Positions 29,425-39,050 are shown, numbered from the stretch's first letter. The stretch is DNA of 64,000 nucleotides from Pseudoflavonifractor sp. 60 (GCF_009911645.1 NZ_QWKI01000077.1:1-64000); one strand, 5' to 3'. Program-made: numbers and translations. Notes: generated by a model from the sequence alone, not told the origin.

Positions 29425-29723
29425 CGCACCGCACCTCCCCAGGGGATATTTGCCGCCGACTGGCCGCAGCTGCGGAACACCGCGCACTCCACCCGGGCTT
29501 TCAGGGTACAGTCCAGGGCCCCCTTGTCTACCACAATAACCCGGGCATTTTTGACCTCCAGCCGCTCCAGGGTCTCCAGCACCGTGGCCTTGATCTGGCG
29601 GCCATAGGGGTTCATCACACTGCTGGTGAGGGTCAGCTCAATGCCCCTCTCTCCCGGCTCCACCGTCACCTGGGCGTCGCTGGACTCCAGGGTCCCCGCA
29701 ATGGCCGGCTTCAAAATTTCCAT
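29421..29723 (-). CDS. citD: Citrate lyase acyl carrier protein (gamma subunit)
   Basis: CitD carries the phosphoribosyl-dephospho-CoA arm of citrate lyase. The 100-residue protein is near full length, and Ser14 in GTLESSDAQV is the expected attachment site. It is the first gene of the operon citD-citE-citF-transporter-citC-citXG and overlaps citE by 4 bases. A promoter lies about 50 bases upstream, facing away from the divergent LysR gene. Confidence 0.95.
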   Translation of the reverse strand: MEILKPAIAGTLESSDAQVTVEPGERGIELTLTSSVMNPYGRQIKATVLETLERLEVKNARVIVVDKGALDCTLKARVECAVFRSCGQSAANIPWGGAVR

Positions 29724-29771
29724 TTCCTGCGCCTCCTTGATTGTTCGGTGTATTGTCCCTTTGATGGGTCC

Positions 29772-29800
29772 AGTTTAACATTCCAGGCATTAGGTTTCAA
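29772..29800 (-). promoter_or_regulatory. Promoter of cit operon
   Basis: On the minus strand TTGAAA (29800-29795) and TAAACT (29777-29772) are spaced by 17 bases, 49 bases before citD. Confidence 0.7.
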
Positions 29801-29853
29801 ATACGCTTTTTCCAAATTAAGAATAAGTTTTTTATTATAAGCCGGGAAAATAG

Positions 29854-29881
29854 TTGACAATCATAATCTATATGTTATGAT
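29854..29881 (+). promoter_or_regulatory. Promoter and inverted-repeat operator of lysR gene
   Basis: TTGACA (29854-29859) and TATGAT (29876-29881) are spaced by 16 bases. ATCATAA (29860-29866) and TTATGAT (29875-29881) form a 7-8-7 inverted repeat over the spacer and -10 box. This is a good candidate for autoregulatory LysR binding. Confidence 0.7.
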
Positions 29882-29941
29882 TAACAAAATGTTTTCCCTA
29901 TCGCTTTTGTGGATTGTGCCGTACCGGAGGGAGGATTTTCT

Positions 29942-30853
29942 GTGAATCTGAAACAGGCCCATTATATCCGCACCATCGCTCAGGAGGGCAGCATCACCGG
30001 GGCAGCCAAGAAGCTCTATGTCAGCCAGCCCTCTCTCAGCCAGATGCTTAAGCAGGTGGAGGGGGAGCTGGGGCTTGCGCTGTTTGACCGCAGCGTCTCC
30101 CCCTTCTGCCTCACCTACGCCGGGGAGAAGTACCTCCAGGCCGCCGAGGTGATTCTGGCCGTCCACGAGAGGCTGGAGAACCAGATGCAGGAGATTCGGG
30201 AGGAAAACAGCGGCCGCCTGCGCCTGGGCATCAGCGTCCAGCGGGCGATGCAGGTGCTCCCCCTGGCTCTGCCCTGGTTTGCCGCCCAGTTTCCCCACGT
30301 GACTCTGGAGCTCATAGAGCGGGGCAGCGCCGACCTGGAGGAGCTGGTGGTGCAGGGCAAGGTGGATCTGGCGCTGGCCGCCATTGAGTCCACCAGTCCC
30401 CGGCTGGCCTATGAGCTCATTGAGGAGGAGGTGATTGGCATCTTGGCGGGGAAGCACGCGGGACTGGCCTCCAAGTACCCGAACGGGACCCCCATCTCCC
30501 TGGATATGGCCGGCGAGGAAACCTTTGTCTGCCTGAAGAAGGGCCACAGCATTCGGATTGTCCAGGATGACCTGTTCCGGCGCTGCGGCCTTGAGCCAAA
30601 TATTCTGTTGGAGACCGACTCGCTGGAGGTGGCCCGCCGGGTTGCGCTGGGGACGGGGAGCTGTATGCTGTGCTCCAACATCTACGCCGACGATCTGGTC
30701 CGCCGTCAGGGAGTCTTTTATCCCCTCCGGGGCCACGAAAACCCCCGTCATTTCTACGCCTGCTACCCCAAAGACGCGGACCTGCCCCACTACGCCCGGG
30801 AATTGATTCAAATTGTGACCCGAGTTCTGCGCCAGGCAAGTTTGGGCGCTTGA
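29942..30853 (+). CDS. LysR-family regulator, likely of citrate operon
   Basis: This 303-residue LysR protein has a winged helix-turn-helix (GSITGAAKKLYVSQPSLSQMLKQVEGELG, about 15-45) and a C-terminal effector domain. The GTG at 29942 follows a strong GGAGGGAGG and is preferred to the open-frame start at 29909. It is divergent from citD, with a 218-base shared region holding both promoters and an inverted repeat. By the usual LysR logic it would control the cit operon in response to citrate or a related tricarboxylate; that is inference. Confidence 0.85.
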   Translation: MNLKQAHYIRTIAQEGSITGAAKKLYVSQPSLSQMLKQVEGELGLALFDRSVSPFCLTYAGEKYLQAAEVILAVHERLENQMQEIREENSGRLRLGISVQRAMQVLPLALPWFAAQFPHVTLELIERGSADLEELVVQGKVDLALAAIESTSPRLAYELIEEEVIGILAGKHAGLASKYPNGTPISLDMAGEETFVCLKKGHSIRIVQDDLFRRCGLEPNILLETDSLEVARRVALGTGSCMLCSNIYADDLVRRQGVFYPLRGHENPRHFYACYPKDADLPHYARELIQIVTRVLRQASLGA

Positions 30854-30878
30854 ACGGAGGGCTGGGTTGTGGTAAAAT
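30850..30878 (+). promoter_or_regulatory. Promoter of nucleoside phosphorylase gene
   Basis: TTGAAC (30850-30855, overlapping the lysR stop codon) and TAAAAT (30873-30878) are spaced by 17 bases, 32 bases before the start codon. Confidence 0.72.
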
Positions 30879-30910
30879 AGGGCTATCAAATTACGGGGGA
30901 GGCTATTCGG

Positions 30911-32152
30911 ATGAACGAACAGGCCAGAGAGAGACAATTCCACATCCAGTGCGCGGCTGGAGAGGTGGGGGGCTACTGCATTCTGCCCGGCGACCCGGGG
31001 CGGTGCGAAGCCATTGCCCAGCACTTCGACAGCCCGGTCCACGTCCAGACCAACCGGGAGTATGTCACCTACACCGGTACCCTGCTTGGGGAGAAGGTGA
31101 GCGTGGTATCCACCGGCATCGGCGGCCCCTCCGCCTCCATCGCCATGGAGGAGCTGGTCAACCTGGGGGTCCACACCTTTGTCCGGGTGGGCACCTGCGG
31201 CGGCATCGACCTGCCGGTTCAGAGCGGCGACCTGGTGGTGGCCACCGGAGCGGTGCGCATGGAGGGGACTAGCCGGGAGTACGCCCCCATCGAGTGGCCC
31301 GCCGTCCCCGATTTTACGGTGACCTGCGCCCTGGTGGAGGCCTGTAAGGGGCTGGACTACCCCTGGCACGCCGGGGTCGTCCAGTGCAAGGACTCCTTCT
31401 ACGGCCAGCACTCCCCCGCCCGGATGCCGGTGAGCTATGAGCTGGAGCAGAAGTGGGAGGCCTGGAAGCGGCTGGGAGTGCTGGCCTCTGAGATGGAGTC
31501 CGCCGCCCTCTTCACCGTGGCCGCCGCCCGCCGGGTCCGGTGCGGCTCCGTGTTCCACGTCATCTGGAACCAGGAGCGGGAGAAAGCCGGCCTGGACCAG
31601 AAGGAGTCCCACGACACCCAGGCGGCCATCACCGTGGGGGTTGAGGCGCTGAAAATTTTGATTCAGCAGGACCGGTCTGAGCGGCGGTTGGACCGCTTCC
31701 TGGAGGAGCTGAGGGCTATCCCCTGGCTGGAGCACTGCGGAGAGTCCAGCCAGGCGTACCGGGTTGAGCCCTCCCTGTTCCAGGCCTGGGACAACTGGAA
31801 CGGAGAGATGCTGGCGGTGTGGGAGCCGGAGACCTGCCGCCTGGAGGAGCAGGCCCGGGCGCGGTTGGGAGATGACGAGATTGACAAGGTGTTTGAAGCT
31901 GTCTCCGACGCGGTGAGTGAACGGCTGTGGCAGAGCTGGCGCACCTTTGTCCAGCGGATGTCGCTGGAGGAGGAGAGCGGCCTGGAACAGGAGTGGATGG
32001 ACTTTGTGAAGCGGGACCTGGCCTGGGCCTGCGTGGAGCGTCTGATGGGGGAGGAGGGATTTTTCACCTCCATCCTAGGGGTCTACCGGCAGGGACGCCT
32101 GCCCTGCGCCTGGGAGGGGACCTATCCGGAGGGACGCTTTGTGGTGCTGTAA
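30911..32152 (+). CDS. udp: Uridine phosphorylase-like enzyme with C-terminal extra domain
   Basis: Residues 1 to about 255 form a nucleoside phosphorylase of the Udp/PNP-UDP-1 family. It has [13 protein letters not shown] phosphate binding, [28 protein letters not shown] and [11 protein letters not shown], and cleaves uridine (or another nucleoside) with phosphate. Normal family members stop near residue 255. Here about 158 further residues follow, rich in Trp and acidic residues ([21 protein letters not shown], ending [19 protein letters not shown]). I do not recognise this region. No frameshift or start signal separates the parts. It has its own promoter and GGGGGAGG site. Confidence 0.88.
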   Translation: MNEQARERQFHIQCAAGEVGGYCILPGDPGRCEAIAQHFDSPVHVQTNREYVTYTGTLLGEKVSVVSTGIGGPSASIAMEELVNLGVHTFVRVGTCGGIDLPVQSGDLVVATGAVRMEGTSREYAPIEWPAVPDFTVTCALVEACKGLDYPWHAGVVQCKDSFYGQHSPARMPVSYELEQKWEAWKRLGVLASEMESAALFTVAAARRVRCGSVFHVIWNQEREKAGLDQKESHDTQAAITVGVEALKILIQQDRSERRLDRFLEELRAIPWLEHCGESSQAYRVEPSLFQAWDNWNGEMLAVWEPETCRLEEQARARLGDDEIDKVFEAVSDAVSERLWQSWRTFVQRMSLEEESGLEQEWMDFVKRDLAWACVERLMGEEGFFTSILGVYRQGRLPCAWEGTYPEGRFVVL

Positions 32153-32176
32153 GGGACGCGCCCTGTGAGATTCCCG

Positions 32177-32196
32177 GCCCGCCCTCCAGGGCGGGC
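32177..32196 (+). terminator. Hairpin after udp gene
   Basis: A 9-bp perfect GC stem (32177-32185 with 32188-32196) lies 25 bases after the stop. There is no T-run, so termination would be weak or Rho-assisted. Confidence 0.45.
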
Positions 32197-32239
32197 TGGT
32201 TCCTCAGGGGAAAACCGTCAAGATTTTTGACGAAAATTA

Positions 32240-32268
32240 TTGACATTTCTCTCATAACCCGCTATAGT
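32240..32268 (+). promoter_or_regulatory. Promoter of polyamine transporter operon
   Basis: TTGACA (32240-32245) and TATAGT (32263-32268) are spaced by 17 bases. The transcript has a leader of about 115 bases with a 7-bp hairpin (32304-32310 with 32316-32322). Confidence 0.85.
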
Positions 32269-32388
32269 GTATCTCGCTATCCGTGAAAGCCGGTCACCAC
32301 ACCACCGTCCCCCCAGGACGGTCTAGCCGCCCGGTGAATAAATCGAGGGAGCTGAAAAGGTAAAAAAGAAAGAAATGGGGGAGGATAC

Positions 32389-33552
32389 ATGTCCAAGGAG
32401 TTGATCCGCCTGGCCAACTGCACCATGGCGTTCGACGAGGATATCGTACTCGACAAAATCAATTTAAGCATCAAGGATAAGGAATTCCTCACACTGCTCG
32501 GGCCCAGCGGGTGCGGCAAGACAACCACGCTCAGAATCATTGGTGGTTTTCAGACGCCTACCGCTGGAGATGTATGGTTCGACGGGGTGAGGATTAATGC
32601 TGTCCCGCCCCACAAGCGGACCATCAACACGGTCTTCCAGAAATACGCCCTGTTCCCGCACCTGAACGTGTATGAGAACATCGCCTTTGGCCTGCGCATT
32701 CCCAAGGCGGACGCCAGCGGGAAGAAGGTCAAGCTCCCCGAGGAGGAGATCGACCAGCGGGTTACCGAGATGCTGGAGATCGTCAACCTCCGGGGTTTCG
32801 ACAAGCGGCGGATCACCCAGCTCTCCGGCGGTCAGCAGCAGCGGGTCGCCATTGCCCGGGCGCTGGTCAACCGGCCCAAGGTGCTGCTGCTGGACGAGCC
32901 CCTGGGGGCGCTGGACTTAAAGCTGCGCAAGGATATGCAGAATGAACTCAAGCGCATCCAGAAGGCCATGGAGATCACTTTCATCTATGTGACCCACGAC
33001 CAGGAGGAGGCCCTGGCCATGTCCGACACGGTGGTGGTGATGGACGCGGGCAAGATCCAGCAGATTGGCAGCCCGGAGGATATTTACAACGAGCCCCAAA
33101 ACGCCTTTGTGGCCGACTTCATCGGGGAGTCCAACATCATCGACGGCATTATGCGCAGCGACGGGGTCGTAGAGATCTTCAACCGCAGATTTCACTGCCT
33201 GGACGGGGGCTTCGACAGGGACGAGCCGGTGGACGTGGTCATCCGCCCCGAGGACGTGGACATTGTCCCCGAGGACCAGGGCCAGCTGAAGGGGACAGTG
33301 ACCTCCGTCACCTTCAAGGGGATGCAGTACGATATCATTGTGGATTTCTATGGCTTCAAGTGGCTGATCCAGACCACCGACCTGTCCCCGGTGGGCAGCC
33401 GCATCGGCATCAAGATCGACCCCGACGGTATCCACGTGATGAAGAAGAGCGAGTACTCCGGCATATTCGGCGACTACTCCTCCTACTCCGAGGAGTACGA
33501 GGAGATCACCAGCTTTGAGCCGGATGAGGAGGAGCGCGGAGATGAAGAGTAG
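32389..33552 (+). CDS. potA: Spermidine/putrescine ABC transporter ATPase
   Basis: PotA drives polyamine import. The 387-residue protein has Walker [19 protein letters not shown] (about 36-53), the Q-loop [12 protein letters not shown], signature [15 protein letters not shown], Walker [13 protein letters not shown] and switch [17 protein letters not shown]-type C-terminal domain ([12 protein letters not shown]) and an acidic tail ([17 protein letters not shown]) follow. GGGGGAGG sets the ATG. Its end overlaps the potB start by 11 bases. Confidence 0.94.
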   Translation: MSKELIRLANCTMAFDEDIVLDKINLSIKDKEFLTLLGPSGCGKTTTLRIIGGFQTPTAGDVWFDGVRINAVPPHKRTINTVFQKYALFPHLNVYENIAFGLRIPKADASGKKVKLPEEEIDQRVTEMLEIVNLRGFDKRRITQLSGGQQQRVAIARALVNRPKVLLLDEPLGALDLKLRKDMQNELKRIQKAMEITFIYVTHDQEEALAMSDTVVVMDAGKIQQIGSPEDIYNEPQNAFVADFIGESNIIDGIMRSDGVVEIFNRRFHCLDGGFDRDEPVDVVIRPEDVDIVPEDQGQLKGTVTSVTFKGMQYDIIVDFYGFKWLIQTTDLSPVGSRIGIKIDPDGIHVMKKSEYSGIFGDYSSYSEEYEEITSFEPDEEERGDEE

Positions 33553-34423
33553 ACTTTCCGGGTTCGCCGTCCCCTATGTGGTGTGGATGGCTCTGATGGT
33601 GGTCATCCCCATCCTCATTATGGTTGTGTACGCCTTCACCACGTCGGAGTTTGAGGGCACACTGGAAAATTTTGCTGAGATGGGGGTCTACGCCTCCGTC
33701 TTTACGCGCTCCTTCCGGCTGGCGCTGATTGCCACGCTGGTATGTCTGCTCATCGGCTATCCGGTGTCCTACTGGATGGCCCACGAGGGTCCGGGCTTCC
33801 AGCGGGTTGCAATGGCGCTGATCATGCTCCCCATGTGGATGAACTTCCTTCTGCGCACCTACTCCTGGATGTCCATCCTGGAGAACAACGGCCTGCTGAA
33901 TCAGCTGTTCCGGAATATCGGCCTGGTGGATGTGTATAATCAGATTGCTGTTCGCTTTGCCGCCGACCCGGCGCTCTATAAGCCCACCGACTATATCCCC
34001 ATCATCGGCACCTCCGGGGCGGTGGTGCTGGGGATGGTGTACAACTACCTGCCCTTTATGATCCTGCCCATCTACTCGGTCATCGTCAAGCTGGACCACT
34101 CCCTGCTGGAGGCCGCCCGGGACCTGGGCGCCGACAGCCGGCGGGTGTTCCGGAAGGTGATCCTGCCCCTGTCCCTACCCGGGGTCCTGTCCGGAGTTAC
34201 CATGGTGTTCGTCCCCTCCGTGTCCACCTTTGCCATCTCCCGCCTGCTGGGCGGCGGGACTCAGCTGATGCTGGGAGACTTGATTGAACAGCAGTTCCTG
34301 GGCGGCGCCTACAATCCCCACCTGGGGGCGGCCATCTCCATGGTGATGATGGTCATTGTGGTAGTGTGTATGGTGGTGATGAATCGCTTCGGTGAGGGCG
34401 AGGAACAGGCGGTGATGCTATGA
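33542..34423 (+). CDS. potB: Spermidine/putrescine ABC permease
   Basis: This 293-residue permease has six membrane segments, starting [25 protein letters not shown]. It carries the ABC-permease EAA loop ([31 protein letters not shown]) that contacts PotA. The ATG at 33542 lies inside the end of potA behind GGAGGAG. Its stop overlaps the potCD start by 4 bases (ATGA). Confidence 0.93.
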   Translation: MKSRLSGFAVPYVVWMALMVVIPILIMVVYAFTTSEFEGTLENFAEMGVYASVFTRSFRLALIATLVCLLIGYPVSYWMAHEGPGFQRVAMALIMLPMWMNFLLRTYSWMSILENNGLLNQLFRNIGLVDVYNQIAVRFAADPALYKPTDYIPIIGTSGAVVLGMVYNYLPFMILPIYSVIVKLDHSLLEAARDLGADSRRVFRKVILPLSLPGVLSGVTMVFVPSVSTFAISRLLGGGTQLMLGDLIEQQFLGGAYNPHLGAAISMVMMVIVVVCMVVMNRFGEGEEQAVML

Positions 34424-36423
34424 AAAAGCAAAACCGTCTGGGCAGCCGGCTGCTCATTGGACTGATGTTCCTGTTCCTCTATGCCCCCATCCTTCTGTTG
34501 ATCGTATTCTCCTTCAACGCGGGGGACTCCAGCGCCGTGTGGAAGGGCTTTTCCCTCCACTGGTATGGAAAGCTGTTCCAGAACCGGCTGATTATGGAGA
34601 GCGTCTATACTACTCTGCTGGTCTCCCTGCTGGCCACCGCCATTGCCACAGCGGCGGGCACCTTTGCCGCCATCGGTCTGTACAGTCTGGGCCGGAAAAA
34701 GCGGGAGGCTCTGCTCACTGTGAACAACATCCCCATGATGAACGCCGACATTGTCACCGGCGTCAGCCTGTGCCTGTTCTTCGTGGCCTTCTTCCAGGGC
34801 TGGGGGACCTTTGCTAGGTGGTTTAACGACCTTCAGAGCGTGGTGGAGCTGCCGGAACGGCTGGTACTGGGCTTTGGGACCCTGCTGCTGGCCCATGTGT
34901 CCTTCAACATCCCCTACGTCATCCTCAACGTGGCCCCCAAGCTGCGCCAGATGGACCGGAACCTGATGGACGCGGCCCAGGACCTGGGCTGCACCTGGAT
35001 GCAGGCCTTCTGGAAGGTGATGCTGCCGGAGATCAAGCCGGGGATCGTGTCCGGGGCCCTTATCGCCTTCACCATGTCCATTGACGACTTTATTATCTCC
35101 TACTTTACCGCCGGGTCGGCCAGCTCCACCCTGGCCATGACCATCTACGGCATGACCAAGAAGCGGGTCACCCCGGAGATCAACGCGGTTTCCACTTTGC
35201 TGTTCCTGTCGGTGCTGGTGCTGCTGGTGCTGTCCAACCTGAAGGAAGTCCGCGCGGAGGCCCGGAGCCGGAAAGGGGCGGCCCACCGGTCCACCGCTCT
35301 GGAGAAGCTGGGACAGAGGATTGCGGAGCCCCGCTTCCGCTGGGTTCGCCGGGGGACGGCGGCGGCGCTGGCCTGCGCCTTCCTTTTCACTGTGGTGGTG
35401 CTGGCCAAGGAGACCGGCTCCCGTCCGGTGGTCAATGTGTGCTCCTGGGGGGAGTATATTGACGAGGACCTGATAACCCAGTTTGAGGACACCACCGGCA
35501 TTCGGGTCAACTACCAGACCGCCGAGAGCAACGAGACTCTGTACTCCCTGCTGAAAAGCGGCGGCGCGGACTACGACGTGGTGGTCCCCTCTGACTATAT
35601 GATTGGCCGCCTGATTCAGGAGGACATGCTGGACAAGCTGGACTACAGTCAGATTCCCAATTTCTCCCTGATTGACGACCGGTTCAAGCATCTCTCCTAC
35701 GACCCCGCCAACGAGTACACCGTGCCCTACGCCTGGGGGACTTTGGGCATCATCTACAACACCGCCATGGTGGAGGAGGAGATCACCAGCTGGAGCGCCC
35801 TCTATGACGACCGGTACGCCGGCAATGTGCTGCTGATCAACAACTCCCGGGACGCCCTGGGGGAGGCACTGCTCTATCTGGGCTACTCGGTCAACACCAC
35901 CGACGAGGGGGAGATCCGCCAGGCCTATGAGCTGGTGGCTGACGCCAACCGCCGGGGCGTGTTCCAGGGCCGGGTTATGGACGAGGTATTGCAGAAGATG
36001 GAGGGGGGCAACGCTGCCATTGCCACCTACTACGCTGGTGACTATATCTCCATGCTGGAGAACAACGAGGACCTGGCCTTTGTCATCCCGGAGGAGGGCT
36101 CCAACTGGTTTGTGGACGCCATGTGTATGCTCAAGGACGCCCCCCACCAGAAGGAGGCCCATATGTGGATGAACTTTATCGCCTCCACAGAGTCTAATCT
36201 GATGAATATGGACTACATCGGCTATGCCTCCCCCAACCGGGAGGCGCTGGAGCGGTACCCCGCCTACTACGAGGAACTGTACGGCGAGGAGCTGGAGCCC
36301 GAGATCTACGATATCATGGTCACGCCCCCCGAGATCCTGGAGCGCTGCGAGGCCTACCTCAACCTGCCCGCCGCGACGCTGAATCTGTACAACACCCTCT
36401 GGACCCAGATGGGCGTGAATTGA
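34420..36423 (+). CDS. potCD: Fused polyamine permease and binding protein (PotC-PotD)
   Basis: One 667-residue protein joins two subunits normally encoded separately. Residues 1 to about 285 are PotC-like permease with six segments and the EAA loop LMDAAQDLGCTWMQAFWKVMLPEIKPGIVSG. A basic linker and a transmembrane anchor (about 307-328, AAALACAFLFTVVVLA) follow. The rest is a PotD-like substrate-binding domain (VNVCSWGEYIDEDLITQFEDTTGI, YDVVVPSDYMI, VPYAWGTLGIIYN, WMNFIASTESN). The binding domain lacks its own signal peptide or lipobox and is tethered through the anchor. The open frame is uninterrupted, so the fusion is real. Confidence 0.93.
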   Translation: MKKQNRLGSRLLIGLMFLFLYAPILLLIVFSFNAGDSSAVWKGFSLHWYGKLFQNRLIMESVYTTLLVSLLATAIATAAGTFAAIGLYSLGRKKREALLTVNNIPMMNADIVTGVSLCLFFVAFFQGWGTFARWFNDLQSVVELPERLVLGFGTLLLAHVSFNIPYVILNVAPKLRQMDRNLMDAAQDLGCTWMQAFWKVMLPEIKPGIVSGALIAFTMSIDDFIISYFTAGSASSTLAMTIYGMTKKRVTPEINAVSTLLFLSVLVLLVLSNLKEVRAEARSRKGAAHRSTALEKLGQRIAEPRFRWVRRGTAAALACAFLFTVVVLAKETGSRPVVNVCSWGEYIDEDLITQFEDTTGIRVNYQTAESNETLYSLLKSGGADYDVVVPSDYMIGRLIQEDMLDKLDYSQIPNFSLIDDRFKHLSYDPANEYTVPYAWGTLGIIYNTAMVEEEITSWSALYDDRYAGNVLLINNSRDALGEALLYLGYSVNTTDEGEIRQAYELVADANRRGVFQGRVMDEVLQKMEGGNAAIATYYAGDYISMLENNEDLAFVIPEEGSNWFVDAMCMLKDAPHQKEAHMWMNFIASTESNLMNMDYIGYASPNREALERYPAYYEELYGEELEPEIYDIMVTPPEILERCEAYLNLPAATLNLYNTLWTQMGVN

Positions 36424-36454
36424 TGGAGGAATCCCCACCGCAAACAAAATGACC

Positions 36455-36483
36455 GCCCCCGCCTTTCCATCAAAGGCGGGGGC
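36455..36483 (-). terminator. Terminator between potCD and ABC ATPase gene
   Basis: A perfect 12-bp stem (36455-36466 with 36472-36483) has a 5-nt loop. On the minus strand it is followed by GGTCATTTTGTTT, so it mainly ends the leftward ABC/nag operon. Confidence 0.82.
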
Positions 36484-36502
36484 AATCGTGTGTTGGGGAG
36501 GA

Positions 36503-37690
36503 TTAGAATTCCAGGTTCTTGCCGTCCTTGTTGAAGACGTGGCAGACGTTGCCGCTGAAGGTGAGGTTGAGCTTATCACCGCGGTGGAAGGAGTCGATGT
36601 GCTCGCCGTTGGCATCCATCGTGGGCACGATGACCACCACGTCCTTGCCGTCGGCATTGGCGTGGAAGTGGACCTCGGAGCCCATCATCTCGGAGACCTC
36701 GACAGTGGCGGTGAGGGTGTTCCCCGCCTGCTTGGCCAGCACCATGTGGCTGGGACGCACACCCAGGGTGATATCCTGAGCCGCCACCTTGTGGGCCGCC
36801 AGATTTTTCTGCTTCTCGGCGGACAGCTCCACCTTGCAGCCGCCCACGGAGACGAAGTACTTGCCGCCCTCGCTGAGCAGCTTGGCGTTGAAGAAGTTCA
36901 TCTGCGGCATTCCGATGAAGCCCGCAACAAAGATGTTAGCGGGGTGGTCAAAGACCTCCTGAGGAGTGCCAATCTGCTGGATGTAGCCGTCCTTCATAAT
37001 AACGATCCGGTCACCCAGAGTCATGGCCTCGGTCTGGTCATGGGTGACGTAGATGAAGGTGGTGTTGATCTTCTGACGCAGCTTGATAATCTCGGCCCGC
37101 ATCTGATTACGCAGCTTGGCGTCCAGGTTGGACAGAGGCTCATCCATCAACAGCACCTTGGGCTCGCGGACGATGGCGCGACCGATGGCCACACGCTGAC
37201 GCTGGCCGCCGGACAGAGCCTTGGGCTTCCGGTCCAGATACTGGGTGATGTCCAGGATCTCGGCGGCTTCCTTCACGCGGCGGTCGATCTCGCCCTTGTC
37301 CATCTTGCGCAGCTTGAGGGGGAAGGCCATGTTCTCGTACACGGTCATATGGGGATAGAGCGCGTAGGACTGGAACACCATGGCGATGTCCCGGTTCTTG
37401 GGCTCCACGTCGTTGACCAACTTGCCGTCAATGTACAGCTCGCCGCCGCTGATCTCCTCCAGACCGGCCACCATCCGCAGAGTGGTGGACTTGCCGCAGC
37501 CGGAGGGGCCGACCAGCACGATGAACTCCTTGTCGGCGATGTCCAGGTTGAACTGCTGGACCGCGATGACACCCTGGTCCGTGATCTGAAGATTGGTCTT
37601 CTTCTCAGGCTCGCCCTTCTTCTTGGCTTTCTTCTGGTCTCCGCTGTGGGGGTAGATTTTGGTGATGCCCTTCAGATTCAGTGTTGCCAT
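36503..37690 (-). CDS. ugpC: Carbohydrate ABC transporter ATPase (MsmK/UgpC/MalK type)
   Basis: This 395-residue ATPase energises CUT1-type sugar importers. It has Walker [19 protein letters not shown]-loop [12 protein letters not shown], signature [15 protein letters not shown], Walker [13 protein letters not shown] and the C-terminal TOBE/regulatory region with [11 protein letters not shown] Lys-rich insertion (about 17-32, [18 protein letters not shown]) follows the first strand. No Shine-Dalgarno sequence is visible before the ATG. It is downstream of nagA and probably serves the binding protein and permeases of the same cluster, perhaps others too. Confidence 0.92.
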   Translation of the reverse strand: MATLNLKGITKIYPHSGDQKKAKKKGEPEKKTNLQITDQGVIAVQQFNLDIADKEFIVLVGPSGCGKSTTLRMVAGLEEISGGELYIDGKLVNDVEPKNRDIAMVFQSYALYPHMTVYENMAFPLKLRKMDKGEIDRRVKEAAEILDITQYLDRKPKALSGGQRQRVAIGRAIVREPKVLLMDEPLSNLDAKLRNQMRAEIIKLRQKINTTFIYVTHDQTEAMTLGDRIVIMKDGYIQQIGTPQEVFDHPANIFVAGFIGMPQMNFFNAKLLSEGGKYFVSVGGCKVELSAEKQKNLAAHKVAAQDITLGVRPSHMVLAKQAGNTLTATVEVSEMMGSEVHFHANADGKDVVVIVPTMDANGEHIDSFHRGDKLNLTFSGNVCHVFNKDGKNLEF

Positions 37691-37916
37691 TTGCGTTCGG
37701 CTTTGATGGAGCGGCCTCCGCCGTCACCATCTCGTCCTGCGGGAGCGAAACCCGCAGGAACTTTACGACAGGTCTCCACACTGCCGCACCGCAAGCCGCG
37801 GCGGTTTTTTTCCTCCTTTTGTTTGGTGCCGGGCACTATAGTGATGGAGTAGTGTCCCGACCCGTGGATTATATTTGGAAAGGCGGGCGGACCCGCCCGT
37901 TCCAACAGAGAGGATG
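37691..37916 (-). other. nagA-ugpC intergenic leader with hairpins
   Basis: This 226-base gap holds a 7-bp GC hairpin soon after the nagA stop and an 8-bp perfect hairpin CCTGCGGG/CCCGCAGG (37736-37743 with 37751-37758) about 45 bases before the ugpC start. There is a TATAAT-like patch near 37871, but no well-spaced promoter was found. An AGGAGG near 37810-37820 has no sensible start codon after it. Confidence 0.4.
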
Positions 37917-39050
37917 TCAGACCTCCGCCGTCTGACCTTTGAAGAGGATTGTCCGGATGGACAGATCCTTCTGTTCCAGCAGGACCAGGCTGGCCTCCTT
38001 GCCCACATCCAGCGTACCAGCCCGGTTGTCAATGCCGATGGACTGGGCAGGATTGTAGGTACAGGCCCGCACCGCGTCGGCCAGCGGGATCCCGAAGGCC
38101 ACCGCCTGGCGCAGGCAGCCCATCAGGCTGGTGACGGAGCCGGCCAAGGTCTCCGGGTGGTCCAGGATGGTGGCCCGGTTGCCGTGGACCTCGATCATCT
38201 GTCCGCCGAAGGGATACTCCCCGTCGGGCATACCGGTGGCCCGGAGGGAGTCGGAAATGAGGATCATCCTCTCCTTTCCAAAGAGACCAAAGGTGAGCCG
38301 GACCACGCCGCCGTGGATATGGATGCCATCGCAGATCAGCTCGGGCTGGACGGCGGGATTTTCCCAGGCCGCACCAATCACGCTGGGCTCCCGGTGATGC
38401 AGGCCAGGCATACCGTTGTACAGATGGGTCGCGTGGCTGGCCCCCGCCTCGAAGGCGGCCTTGGCGGTGTTGTAGTCCGCCACAGTGTGGCCCACCGAGA
38501 CGGTAATGCCCATATCCACAGCGGCCTTGATAAACTCCATAGCTCCGGGCTGCTCGGGGGCCACCGTCACCAGCTTGACACAGCCCTCTGCCGCCTGCTG
38601 GAGGCGCTGGAGCATGGGGATGTCGGGGTCGTGGAGGTAGTCGGCGTTCTGCGCCCCCTTCTTGGCAGTACACAGGAAGGGACCCTCCAGATGGAGACCC
38701 ACCACCTCCGCGCCGCCGGAGTTCTTGGCCCGGTGGGCGGCGGTGTTTTTGCAGATGGCGGTAAGCTGGTCCTCGGGCAGGGTCATGCCTGCGGGACAGA
38801 TATAGGTGACGCCCTGGGACAGCTCGTAGTCGGCAATTTTTTGCAGGCCGTCAGGGGTTGCGTCGCTGAAATCCTCCCCCACGCAGCCGTGGAAGTGGAC
38901 GTCCACCAGTCCGGGGATGACATAGCAGCCGCTGGCGTCCAGCAGTTGGCCGTCGCCGTTGGACTGGGAAATCAGGGGACCGTTGGTGCAGAGGTCCCGG
39001 GGCGTGAATCCCTGTTCCAGGTCAAAGACCAGTCCGCCGGTAATTCTCAT
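37917..39050 (-). CDS. nagA: N-acetylglucosamine-6-phosphate deacetylase
   Basis: NagA deacetylates GlcNAc-6-phosphate. The 377-residue amidohydrolase has VIPGLVDVHFHGCVGEDFSD, HLEGPFL, SVGHTVADYNTA, HATHLYNGMPGLHHREP and the catalytic Asp region ILISDSLRATGMPDGEYPFGG. Its ATG overlaps the nagB stop (ATGA), so the two are co-translated. With nagB it feeds amino sugars into glycolysis as fructose-6-phosphate. Confidence 0.95.
   Translation of the reverse strand: MRITGGLVFDLEQGFTPRDLCTNGPLISQSNGDGQLLDASGCYVIPGLVDVHFHGCVGEDFSDATPDGLQKIADYELSQGVTYICPAGMTLPEDQLTAICKNTAAHRAKNSGGAEVVGLHLEGPFLCTAKKGAQNADYLHDPDIPMLQRLQQAAEGCVKLVTVAPEQPGAMEFIKAAVDMGITVSVGHTVADYNTAKAAFEAGASHATHLYNGMPGLHHREPSVIGAAWENPAVQPELICDGIHIHGGVVRLTFGLFGKERMILISDSLRATGMPDGEYPFGGQMIEVHGNRATILDHPETLAGSVTSLMGCLRQAVAFGIPLADAVRACTYNPAQSIGIDNRAGTLDVGKEASLVLLEQKDLSIRTILFKGQTAEV

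Noticed and set aside
34309-36657. Minus-strand open frame of 782 codons over potCD
   Set aside because: Antisense shadow; potCD has clear permease and binding-protein motifs on the plus strand.
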